Origin: an uncultured Dyadobacter sp.
GTDB taxonomy: Bacteria > Bacteroidota > Bacteroidia > Cytophagales > Spirosomataceae
DNA: 8,511 nucleotides
Assembly: GCA_946481035.1 (NCBI GenBank)
Contig: CAMLNK010000130.1
Location: 1 to 8,511 of the forward strand
Direction of reading: 5' to 3'
Below, piece by piece: positions 1-8,511 of the stretch. Under the pieces are notes generated by a model. It had not been told where the DNA came from. It saw only the letters and a list, made by a program, of their open reading frames with translations, and ran no database searches. The translations under genes and the position numbers were made by a program. Numbering within the stretch: position 1 is the first letter of the stretch; the number at the start of each line of letters is the position of its first letter.

Positions 1-701
1 GGCAATACGCAGCTTGCGAAGAAGTTCGCCGAAAAAATCGGTACCGAGCATATCCTCACGGGCCACACCGTCCAGCGCATTGAGCAGAAGGAAAATGTGA
101 TCGTGACCTGCGAAAATGGCAAAAATTTCGAAGCCGACCGGATCATATGCGCCATCCCGACATTCGCTATCCAGAAAATACAATGGGAGCCGGGATTGCC
201 CGACGAGCAAGCACGGGCTATTAACCAACTTTTGTACGCCCGGATCAACAAGAATGCGATTCTGTTTAAAGACAGGTTCTGGAAAGACGAGAGCTTCGAT
301 CTTATTACCGATCAGACGCCGCAGTATTTCTACCACGCCACCAAAAACCAGAAATCACAAAAAGGCGCGCTGATTTCCTACACCATCGGCGACAAAGCGG
401 AACTGATCGCGAACCAGGACGATGCGTGGCGGAAAGATATGCTTCACCAGACGCTGAACCCGCATTTCAAGGGCGTGAGGAAGCGGATCGAATCGCAGGC
501 CAATTACTACTGGGGTACCGATAAGCTATCGCAGGGTGCCTACGCGATTTACGGTCTCAACCAATGGCACACGCTGCGGCCTATTCTGCAAAAACCATTT
601 TTGAAAACATCTTTCGCCGGTGAGCACCTTGCCGACTGGCAGGGTTTTATGGAAGGCGCGGTGGCCACCGGCGAAGCTGCTGCTGTGGAAGCGCTGGCTA
701 T

Positions 702-705
<4 letters not shown>
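1..705 (+). CDS. Flavin amine oxidase-like FAD-dependent oxidoreductase, C-terminal part (5' end outside window)
   Basis: Frame 1 is open from the first base to the TAA at 703-705, giving 234 residues with no start in the window. The C-terminus carries the FAD-contacting motif of the monoamine oxidase/protoporphyrinogen oxidase-like family: FAGEH at fragment residues 205-209, then WQGFMEGAVATG at 213-224. A segment reading RIICAIPTFAIQKIQW near residues 43-58 matches the usual 'hydrophobic strand plus AIP' region of these flavoproteins. Relatives are roughly 430-450 residues, so about half, including the N-terminal Rossmann dinucleotide-binding motif, lies upstream. Members oxidise amines or related substrates with FAD; the substrate cannot be told here. 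No signal peptide can be assessed. An internal GTG at 97 is not the start, because homologous-looking sequence continues upstream of it. The stop overlaps the stop of the convergent receptor gene. Confidence 0.9.
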
Positions 706-3254
<2,549 letters not shown>

Positions 3255-3307
3255 AAGATTGTAATGAGGTGCATTTATTGCGAAATATGCAATTTTCAGT
3301 CTCAAAA

Positions 3308-3315
3308 CAAATATC
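3308..3315 (-). promoter_or_regulatory. Possible -7 box for the TonB receptor gene
   Basis: On the minus strand this reads GATATTTG, one mismatch from the Bacteroidota -7 consensus TAnnTTTG. It lies 53 bp upstream of the ATG at 3254, a plausible distance. No matching -33 TTTG is seen at the right spacing, and the region is AT-rich, so a chance match is quite possible. Confidence 0.25.
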
Positions 3316-3446
3316 ACACAGAATAAAATTTTAAAAATTAAGTATTTGACAAAATTTATTTAAACTTACGGTTACATAAGCGCAAAATATAATATTTCCG
3401 GGCAAAAGCTTTTTCGAACTTCCTGCATTTCAAGGAGCTTGATGCG

Positions 3447-3454
3447 TATCTTTG
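3447..3454 (+). promoter_or_regulatory. -7 promoter box (TATCTTTG) for the DUF3817-DUF5916 genes
   Basis: TATCTTTG is an exact match to the Bacteroidota housekeeping -7 consensus TAnnTTTG and lies 36 bp before the ATG at 3491. A clear -33 TTTG is not visible at the usual distance; the closest candidate is the TTTC around 3428. The box argues against the in-frame TTG at 3452 as a translation start, because that codon lies inside it. Confidence 0.6.
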
Positions 3455-3490
3455 CCGGTAAAATGTGTTTTTTCCCAATTCTGCTTCATT

Positions 3491-3790
3491 ATGGTTTCCG
3501 AACTGATCAAATCGGCATTAGGCCGCCTGCGTATCATCGCATTTCTTGAAGGCATTTCTTACCTCATACTTTTGGGCATTGCGATGCCCCTCAAATACCT
3601 GGTTGGGCTTCCGCAGGTCGTGCGCGTTGTAGGCATGGCACACGGCGTATTGTTCGTCCTTTTTGTGCTCCTGCTGATCCAGGTAGCCATCGAAAAAAGC
3701 TGGTCTTTCAAAAAGTCGGCTTTGTCGTTCGTTTCTTCGCTGGTACCATTCGGGACATTCTATGCAGATTCCCGTTGGTTCAGAAATTGA
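3491..3790 (+). CDS. DUF3817 family small integral membrane protein
   Basis: This 99-residue protein has about three hydrophobic segments (roughly 14-33, 47-67 and 74-91). It carries the features I associate with DUF3817: an LEGISYLILLGIAMPLKY block at 19-36, a His-Gly in AHGVLFVLF at 50-58, and a C-terminal VPFGTFYADSRW at 85-96. It should sit in the inner membrane; the biochemical role of the family is not established. ATG 3491 is chosen because the family block begins close behind it and because the only earlier in-frame start, TTG 3452, overlaps the -7 box. There is no Shine-Dalgarno, as expected in this phylum. The next gene begins 35 bp after the stop on the same strand with no visible terminator between, so the two are probably co-transcribed. 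Length is typical of the family. Confidence 0.88.
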   Translation: MVSELIKSALGRLRIIAFLEGISYLILLGIAMPLKYLVGLPQVVRVVGMAHGVLFVLFVLLLIQVAIEKSWSFKKSALSFVSSLVPFGTFYADSRWFRN

Positions 3791-3825
3791 GTTTCCGCTG
3801 AACCTTTTATATTCCTAAACACCCC

Positions 3826-6012
3826 TTGAAAAAAGTGCTACGTACCTTTATCCTGACCCCTTTCATTTTCTGTTTCCTCATTTTCCAAAGCATTGCTCAG
3901 AAACCGAACGAAAACTATCAATACCACATCCATTCTGCCACGTCGCCCGTCAAAGTCGATGGTGTAGCCGACGATCCCGCATGGTCGGCGACGGAAACCG
4001 CGAAGGATTTCTTCATGATCACGCCGATGGACACCAGCTTTTCCAGAGCGCTCACGGACGTGAAGCTGTGTTATGACAAACACAATCTTTACATACTGGT
4101 TATCAACTACAAGCCGATCCAGGGCTCGCTGATCGTCGAATCCCTGAAACGGGATTTTGCATTCGGAAAGAATGACAACTTCCTGCTTTTCATGGATACC
4201 TTCGATGACAAGACCAACGGCTTCTCGTTCGGGGCTAATGCGGCGGGTGCGCCCTGGGACGGCCAACAGGGCGACGGCGGTACGGTTGACCTCAGTTGGG
4301 ACAACAAATGGGTAAGCGCCGTGAAGAACGAGGACGATAAATGGGTTTGGGAAGCAGCCATTCCATTTAAAAGTATCCGCTACAAACCCGGTATTACGCG
4401 CTGGGGGATCAATTTCAGCCGCCAGGACCTGACTATCTCCGAAAAATCGTCATGGGCACCTGTGCCGCGCCAGTTCCCGTCCGCGTCACTCGCATACACG
4501 GGCGTGCTGGTGTGGGACACGCCTCCGCCGACGCCGGGGCCTAACATTTCGGTGATCCCTTACGCTGCCATGCGCATGACCAAGGATCATCAAAACGACA
4601 TTGCTACCAAATACAAACCGACCATTGGCGGTGACGTAAAAGTGGGGCTTACGCCATCATTGAACCTTGACCTGACCGTCAACCCGGATTTCTCGCAGGT
4701 GGATGTGGATGTGCAGCAAACGAACCTCGACCGTTTCGAGCTGTTCTTCCCCGAACGCCGGCAGTTCTTCCTCGAAAACGCCGACCTTTTCGCCAACTTC
4801 GGGTACGCTACCATCCGGCCATTCTTCTCCCGGCGCATTGGTTTGGGCGTTCCGATCCAGTTTGGGGCGAGGATGAGCGGGAAGATCAATAAAAACTGGC
4901 GGATCGGCGTGCTCGACGTGCAAACCGGCGCCAACGATACGCTTACGCCGCATAACAATTACTCCGTGTTCGCATTGCAGCGCCAGTTGCTGGCCCGCTC
5001 GAACGTGCGGTTCATATTTGTGAATAAAGACGCGACGAACTATAACCTGGAAAGGCATTCGGCCGCGAACCGCTATAACCGTAACATCGGAGCCGAGTTT
5101 AACCTGGCAAGCGCTAAAAACCTGTGGACGGGAAAAGTCATGTTCCTGAAATCGTTCACACCGGGCAAATCCTCCGACGATTTCACGCACGCCGCCGATT
5201 TGAAATTCACGAAAGCGAACCTCATATGGCAATGGCAGCATGAATATGTAGGTAAAAATTACAATGCGGAAGTAGGTTACGTGCCCAATGCCGTGCGTAT
5301 GGGTTACTATAAAATCAGCCCGAATGTCGCCTACCTGTTTTTTATCAAACACAATAAAATCATCAGCCACGGGCCGAAACTCGTGAGCAATGTGTACTGG
5401 GACAAGAAGTTCGATATGAGCGACCGGGAATTCATTTTGTCGTACAATATCAACTTTATCAACCGCGCGACGGTGGCCTTGTGGGGTTCCAGCAACTATG
5501 TGCGCCTTTTGCGCCCGTTCGATCCTACCAACCTCGGCGGCGCTACATTGGCGAACGGTACCGAGCATAACTGGAAAGCCGTCGGTTTCGATATCGTTTC
5601 CGGCCCGCAGAACCGGTTTACCTACCTCGCGTCGGGTATTCTGGGCGGGTATTACCAAAACGGCAAACGCAACAACCTGAAAGCGGAGCTGGGCTACCGT
5701 GTGCAGCCTTATGTGGCTATTACAATGGCCGGTAACTACAACGATATCCGCCTACCTGAGCCGTGGAAACGCACGCAGCTCTGGCTCGTAGGCCCGCGCG
5801 TGGACGTAACGTTCACCAACAGCCTGTTTTTCACGACATTCATGCAGTACAACAACCAGGCCGACAATATCAACCTGAATGCACGTCTGCAATGGCGCTA
5901 CAAGCCGGCATCCGACCTTTTTATCGTGTACACCGACAACTATCTGCCCGAGAATTTCAGGGTTAAGAACCGCGCTATTGTACTGAAATTCACCTATTGG
6001 TGGAATCTCTAA
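3826..6012 (+). CDS. CBM9-like domain / DUF5916 outer-membrane beta-barrel protein
   Basis: The 728-residue product starts with a signal peptide at 1-25 (MKKVLRTFIL, hydrophobic core, ending SIAQ). Residues about 38-232 resemble the carbohydrate-binding family 9-like domain (SPVKVDGVADDPAW at 40-53). The rest matches DUF5916, with its hallmark NPDFSQVDVDVQQTNLDRF at 286-304 followed by FFPERRQFFLEN at 307-318, and FFSRRIG at 333-339. Aromatic-rich alternating strands continue to the end (FTYWWNL), consistent with an outer-membrane barrel. Its biochemical function is unknown to me; carbohydrate binding is suggested by the domain name only. The start is TTG 3826: an in-frame TGA at 3799-3801 and no ATG between leave no better choice, and MKKVL is a normal signal-peptide beginning. 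It probably shares a transcript with the DUF3817 gene upstream. Its stop overlaps the stop of the convergent LRR gene. Confidence 0.93.
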   Translation: MKKVLRTFILTPFIFCFLIFQSIAQKPNENYQYHIHSATSPVKVDGVADDPAWSATETAKDFFMITPMDTSFSRALTDVKLCYDKHNLYILVINYKPIQGSLIVESLKRDFAFGKNDNFLLFMDTFDDKTNGFSFGANAAGAPWDGQQGDGGTVDLSWDNKWVSAVKNEDDKWVWEAAIPFKSIRYKPGITRWGINFSRQDLTISEKSSWAPVPRQFPSASLAYTGVLVWDTPPPTPGPNISVIPYAAMRMTKDHQNDIATKYKPTIGGDVKVGLTPSLNLDLTVNPDFSQVDVDVQQTNLDRFELFFPERRQFFLENADLFANFGYATIRPFFSRRIGLGVPIQFGARMSGKINKNWRIGVLDVQTGANDTLTPHNNYSVFALQRQLLARSNVRFIFVNKDATNYNLERHSAANRYNRNIGAEFNLASAKNLWTGKVMFLKSFTPGKSSDDFTHAADLKFTKANLIWQWQHEYVGKNYNAEVGYVPNAVRMGYYKISPNVAYLFFIKHNKIISHGPKLVSNVYWDKKFDMSDREFILSYNINFINRATVALWGSSNYVRLLRPFDPTNLGGATLANGTEHNWKAVGFDIVSGPQNRFTYLASGILGGYYQNGKRNNLKAELGYRVQPYVAITMAGNYNDIRLPEPWKRTQLWLVGPRVDVTFTNSLFFTTFMQYNNQADNINLNARLQWRYKPASDLFIVYTDNYLPENFRVKNRAIVLKFTYWWNL

Positions 6013-7418
6013 TAAAACACTTCTATATTCTTCTGTTTGAGCTGGCTCAGTTGCTCGCTGTATTTACGCTCGGCATCCTGTCCCAAAAACGGGTTGCCGC
6101 GTAAATGCAGCTTGTCGAGCTTGCGGATCTGCAAAAGCTGCATTGGAAAATCGGGGAAATTGTTGGCAGATAAGTCGAGTTCCTGCAAATTGGTGAATGC
6201 TACCAGTTGGGAAGGGAATGTGGTCAGCCAGTTGTAGCCCAGGTCTACAATGCGTAGTTCCTTCATGCGCGTAATGCGGTCGGGCAACTTGCTCAGATGA
6301 TTGTGATGCGCATAGAGCGTGTGAACGCTTTTCAGTTTATCGATACGTTTCGGCAATGCAGTGAGTTGGTTGTGAGAGACTGCAAAATGTGTCAGGCGTT
6401 TCAGCTTTGTGATCGATTTCGGCAGCATTTCCAGTTTGTTGTAATACAAATCCAACACTTCGAGTCGGCGCATTTTGCGGATACCGTTTGGCAGCACGAC
6501 TATTTCAGCTTTGTAAAAATTCAGGTCTTTTACGGATTTCAGCTTTCGGAAACTGGCGTTGGTCAGCCCGCTCATCCGGTTGTTGCCCAGCCAGAGGGTT
6601 TCGAGTTTTTTGCAATTGCGGACCGTACGTGGAATGTCAGTAACAAGGTTCCTTTGCAGGTTGATCAGTTGCAGCGATGTGTTTTTACTGATGACAATGT
6701 TGTTACTGTTTAATATGTTCTTGCTTAGGTCGAGGTGACGTAACTTGGGCAGTCGTGACATATCGAGACTGACGTTTTCGAGATCGTTATCTCCCAAAAA
6801 CAGTTCTTCGAGGTTAGGGAAGCGGTAGATTACTTCCGGAACGGTCGTAAGTAAATTTTGTCCGAGGGCCAGCGTCTTCACTTTTAAAGTGTCTCTCGTC
6901 GCGGTTGCCTCGGCCAGTCCACGCACGACGCTGTCCTTTTTAACCTGCGGTTCTACGGGGGGCCGGGTGTAGAAACTAACAAAAACGACGATAGCCGTTT
7001 TGGTACCGATAGTCCTGCGCGACACAAAATCGGTGAGATAAGGCGCGAGCTGCGCGGACAGGGCCACTGCCAGCGAGTCTTCCACGGAAGCTTCTTCCTG
7101 TTTCTTCTTGTCCCCAGTCCGAAAGCCGCGCGTAACGTTCAAAACGAGGTAATCTATTTTACCCTCCGCATTCAGGTAAAGCGTGTTCCAGGCCATGTAA
7201 TCCTTGAATTTATTCGTTTGGAGGATTTGTTCGTACACGCGCTCAAACGCCGCCTGTACCGTATGCGGGTTTTCGTTCACCTGACCTTCGGCTTTTTGGT
7301 ATTCCCCTTTAAATTTTTGCGAAAGCTCTTTGGAAACGTCTTTTTGAAGCAGCACCACAGGCTGCGCCGACATATGCAGGCCGGCAATGAGAAGAAAAAC
7401 GGTGAAGAGTATTTTCAT
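6009..7418 (-). CDS. Secreted leucine-rich-repeat protein
   Basis: The 469-residue product has a signal peptide (MKILFTVFLLIAGLHMSAQ, 1-19). A region of unrecognised type follows at about 20-175, then twelve leucine-rich repeats from about 179 to 445. The repeats begin near residues 179, 202, 225, 248, 271, 295, 318, 341, 364, 387, 410 and 433, a 23-residue period with a single 24-residue repeat. A typical unit is RLEVLDLYYNKLEMLPKSI. A short polar tail ends in IEVFY. LRRs form a curved protein-binding solenoid, so an envelope or surface binding role is likely; the partner is unknown. The start at 7418 gives the cleanest signal peptide and lies 26 bp from an exact -7 box. ATG 7430, four codons earlier, is the alternative. 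The frame stays open to 7664 only because it runs through a stop-free repeat array, and I reject that extension. Confidence 0.92.
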   Translation of the reverse strand: MKILFTVFLLIAGLHMSAQPVVLLQKDVSKELSQKFKGEYQKAEGQVNENPHTVQAAFERVYEQILQTNKFKDYMAWNTLYLNAEGKIDYLVLNVTRGFRTGDKKKQEEASVEDSLAVALSAQLAPYLTDFVSRRTIGTKTAIVVFVSFYTRPPVEPQVKKDSVVRGLAEATATRDTLKVKTLALGQNLLTTVPEVIYRFPNLEELFLGDNDLENVSLDMSRLPKLRHLDLSKNILNSNNIVISKNTSLQLINLQRNLVTDIPRTVRNCKKLETLWLGNNRMSGLTNASFRKLKSVKDLNFYKAEIVVLPNGIRKMRRLEVLDLYYNKLEMLPKSITKLKRLTHFAVSHNQLTALPKRIDKLKSVHTLYAHHNHLSKLPDRITRMKELRIVDLGYNWLTTFPSQLVAFTNLQELDLSANNFPDFPMQLLQIRKLDKLHLRGNPFLGQDAERKYSEQLSQLKQKNIEVFY

Positions 7419-7444
7419 GACAGACAGCATTAAGTGAGCACACA

Positions 7445-7452
7445 CAAACATA
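7445..7452 (-). promoter_or_regulatory. -7 promoter box (TATGTTTG) for the LRR gene
   Basis: The minus strand reads TATGTTTG, an exact TAnnTTTG match, 26 bp before ATG 7418 and 14 bp before ATG 7430. Transcription would begin only a few bases before 7430, which favours 7418 as the start. No convincing -33 TTTG is seen upstream. The box lies between the repeat arrays and the gene, so the arrays would be outside the LRR transcript if this promoter is the main one. Confidence 0.55.
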
Positions 7453-7469
7453 ACTAAAAAGCTAGTTAT
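7450..7469. promoter_or_regulatory. Dyad ATAACTA-N6-TAGTTAT abutting the LRR -7 box
   Basis: ATAACTA at 7450-7456 is the exact reverse complement of TAGTTAT at 7463-7469, with the six-base spacer AAAAGC. It overlaps the -7 box by three bases and fills the space between -7 and -33, where a repressor operator could sit. It is AT-rich and short, so it could also be coincidental. Confidence 0.3.
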
Positions 7470-7500
7470 ATTATTATGCTTACTTATATATTTTCTGTTA

Positions 7501-7609
7501 TGAATGATTGAATTTTGAATGACTGAATGACTGAATTTTGAATGATTGAATGACTGAATTTTGAATGATTGAATGACTGAATGAGTGAATGACTGAATGA
7601 GTGAATGGT
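7501..7609. repeat. Left tandem array of an 8-bp repeat (TGAATGAN)
   Basis: Fourteen head-to-tail units fill 109 bp without a gap: eleven 8-mers of the form TGAATGA plus C, T or G (the last one TGAATGGT), and three 7-mers TGAATTT at 7509-7515, 7532-7538 and 7555-7561. The minus strand of the array has no stop codon in any frame, which creates a false N-terminal extension of the LRR gene. It ends sharply at unique sequence on both sides. Confidence 0.95.
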
Positions 7610-7743
7610 CAAGTATAGTCACGTGGGGGCAGTTGTTGCTTTTTCTTGACAGTTTCATGGCCATTTCTGACTTAATGACGATTAGTCCGTTACCACTCCG
7701 GCGACCCCGTCAGTCATTCACTCATTCAGTCATTCAATCATTC
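7563..7743. repeat. Perfect 34-bp inverted repeat with 113-bp spacer, joining the two arrays
   Basis: Bases 7563-7596 are the exact reverse complement of 7710-7743. The spacer 7597-7709 holds the last units of the left array and about 100 bp of non-repetitive DNA (7610-7710), including a CACGTG at 7620-7625 and an ATGGCCAT palindrome at 7657-7664. I see no gene, tRNA or transposase in it. On either strand the RNA could fold into a long hairpin. Confidence 0.9.
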
Positions 7744-7783
7744 GGTCATTCAATCATTTCAATCATTCAGTCATTCAATCATT
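7711..7783. repeat. Right tandem array, inverted relative to the left (NTCATTCA)
   Basis: About nine units of the reverse-complement motif follow one another: GTCATTCA, CTCATTCA, GTCATTCA, ATCATTCG, GTCATTCA, a 9-base ATCATTTCA, ATCATTCA, GTCATTCA and a final partial ATCATT. Units are more degenerate towards the polyprenyl synthase end. The array stops one base before the stop codon of that gene (7785-7787). Confidence 0.92.
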
Positions 7784-7784
7784 A

Positions 7785-8511
7785 TCATTTACTCCTCTCG
7801 ATCGTATATTGAACGAGTTGTTCCAGCGAACGGCGGTGGGGCGAATCGGCGAATTCGTTCAGCAATGCGAGTGCTTCCTTCACATATTTCTCCATCACTT
7901 CCTGCGCGTAGCGCAAGCCCCCCGATTCCTTCACAAATGCGATTACTTCGCTGACCTTGTTAGGCTTGTGGCTTTCGTTGCGGATAATGTTGATAATGCG
8001 GCGTTTTTCGAGCCAGGGCGCGTGGTTGAGCGCGTAAATGAGCGGGAGCGTCATTTTCTTTTCCTTTATATCGATGCCAAGCGGCTTACCGATCTCATCT
8101 TCACCGTAGTCGAAAAGGTCGTCCTTGATCTGGAATGCCATGCCTACCTTTTCCCCGAATGCATGCATTTTGTCCACTATTTCCTTTGCTGCCCCTACCG
8201 AGCTGGCTCCTGCCGCGCAGCAAGAGGCGATCAGCGAAGCCGTTTTCTGGCGGATGATTTCATAATAAACGTCTTCATTAATATCCAGCCTGCGTGCCTT
8301 TTCGATTTGCAAAAGCTCGCCTTCACTTAGCTCGCGGACGGCCGTAGAAACGATTTTCAGTATTTTGAACTCCTCATGATCGACTGAAAGCAACAGTCCT
8401 CGTGATAACAGGTAGTCGCCTACGAGCACAGCGATTTTGTTTTTCCATAAAGCATTCACCGAGAAAAAGCCGCGGCGGTAGTTAGAATCGTCCACCACGT
8501 CGTCGTGCACG
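7785..8511 (-). CDS. Long-chain polyprenyl diphosphate synthase (5' end outside window)
   Basis: The visible 241 residues carry both aspartate-rich motifs of trans-isoprenyl diphosphate synthases: HDDVVDD at fragment residues 2-8 (first DDxxD) and DDLFD at 130-134 (second). GDYLLSRG at 31-38, QKTASL at 88-93 and GKPLGIDIKEKKMTLPLIYAL at 141-161 are also characteristic. The enzyme condenses isopentenyl diphosphate onto an allylic primer with Mg2+; in this phylum the product usually forms the menaquinone side chain (family knowledge; chain length not deducible). The first visible codon, 8510-8508, is GTG, but it is the internal Val before HDD, not a start. Family members are about 320-330 residues, so roughly 80 residues are missing. 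It stops with TGA at 7787-7785, directly against the right repeat array. The LRR gene follows on the same strand 366 bp away. Confidence 0.97.
   Translation of the reverse strand, partial: VHDDVVDDSNYRRGFFSVNALWKNKIAVLVGDYLLSRGLLLSVDHEEFKILKIVSTAVRELSEGELLQIEKARRLDINEDVYYEIIRQKTASLIASCCAAGASSVGAAKEIVDKMHAFGEKVGMAFQIKDDLFDYGEDEIGKPLGIDIKEKKMTLPLIYALNHAPWLEKRRIINIIRNESHKPNKVSEVIAFVKESGGLRYAQEVMEKYVKEALALLNEFADSPHRRSLEQLVQYTIERSK

Larger units (their letters stand above)
3255..3490. other. Divergent AT-rich intergenic region between the receptor and DUF3817 genes
   Basis: This 236-bp region separates two divergent genes and must hold both promoters. Bases about 3316-3400 are strongly AT-rich compared with the flanking genes. 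It contains two small palindromes, AAATATAATATTT (3385-3397) and AAAAGCTTTT (3404-3413). I see no riboswitch-like structure or RNA gene. Confidence 0.6.

Noticed and set aside
3255..3317. 21-residue upstream extension of the TonB receptor
   Set aside because: It would place residues in front of a well-formed signal peptide that begins at 3254; the extra codons look like untranslated leader.
3452..3490. TTG start at 3452 for the DUF3817 protein
   Set aside because: The codon overlaps the TATCTTTG -7 box and adds 13 residues with no family resemblance.
3463..3549. 28-codon leader ORF (ATG 3463, TGA 3547) overlapping the DUF3817 start
   Set aside because: It begins soon after the predicted transcription start, but its product has no recognisable features and the overlap is easily chance.
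4657..5658. Long antisense open frame (333 codons) within the DUF5916 gene
   Set aside because: The sense frame has clear family motifs throughout; the antisense product shows no domain and is explained by codon bias.
6038..6049. TGAGC-TG-GCTCA hairpin near the DUF5916/LRR junction as terminator
   Set aside because: The two-base loop is too tight for the full stem, and there is no U-tract; it lies in LRR coding sequence.
7419..7664. N-terminal extension of the LRR protein to 7664
   Set aside because: It translates the repeat array and unique spacer, precedes a good signal peptide, and lies upstream of an exact -7 box.
7646..7678. TTGACA-like -35 in the repeat spacer
   Set aside because: No -10 at correct spacing, and the Bacteroidota housekeeping sigma factor uses a different consensus.
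7501..7783. CRISPR array
   Set aside because: Units are 7-9 bp and contiguous with no spacers, and no cas gene is nearby.
7597..7812. Plus-strand 71-codon open frame across the spacer and right array
   Set aside because: Much of it is translated 8-bp repeat, which is stop-free on that strand, and it runs into the polyprenyl synthase gene antisense.

Overview
The window looks like chromosomal DNA of a Bacteroidota bacterium, probably of the Cytophagales (a Dyadobacter- or Spirosoma-like genome; this is inference). The reasons are a TonB-dependent receptor with an N-terminal carboxypeptidase-regulatory-like domain, a CBM9-like/DUF5916 outer-membrane protein, signal peptides ending in 'AQ', no Shine-Dalgarno sequences before starts, and promoter-like TAnnTTTG boxes of the Bacteroidota type.

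Layout, left to right. (1) 1-705, +: the C-terminal half of a flavin amine oxidase-like protein, cut by the window edge. (2) 702-3254, -: a complete TonB-dependent receptor, convergent with gene 1 and sharing its stop-codon bases. (3) 3255-3490: a divergent, AT-rich promoter region. (4) 3491-3790, +: a small DUF3817 membrane protein, followed after 35 bp by (5) 3826-6012, +: a CBM9-like/DUF5916 outer-membrane barrel protein with a TTG start. (6) 6009-7418, -: a secreted leucine-rich-repeat protein, again convergent and sharing stop-codon bases with gene 5. (7) 7419-7784: a 366-bp gene-free stretch holding the LRR promoter and two facing arrays of an 8-bp repeat. (8) 7785-8511, -: most of a long-chain polyprenyl diphosphate synthase, N-terminus cut by the window edge.

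The genes do not form an obvious pathway. Three encode envelope proteins (receptor, DUF5916 barrel, LRR protein), one a small inner-membrane protein, one a quinone side-chain enzyme and one a flavoprotein oxidase. DUF3817 and DUF5916 may be co-transcribed. The polyprenyl synthase and LRR genes point the same way, but the repeat element and a separate LRR promoter lie between them.

I see no phage, CRISPR, insertion sequence, toxin-antitoxin or RNA gene. The most unusual element is the pair of inverted 8-bp-unit arrays at 7501-7783, which contains a perfect 34-bp inverted repeat around a 113-bp unique spacer. It may belong to an uncatalogued intergenic repeat family. The two convergent gene pairs joined at overlapping stop codons are a second, lesser curiosity.
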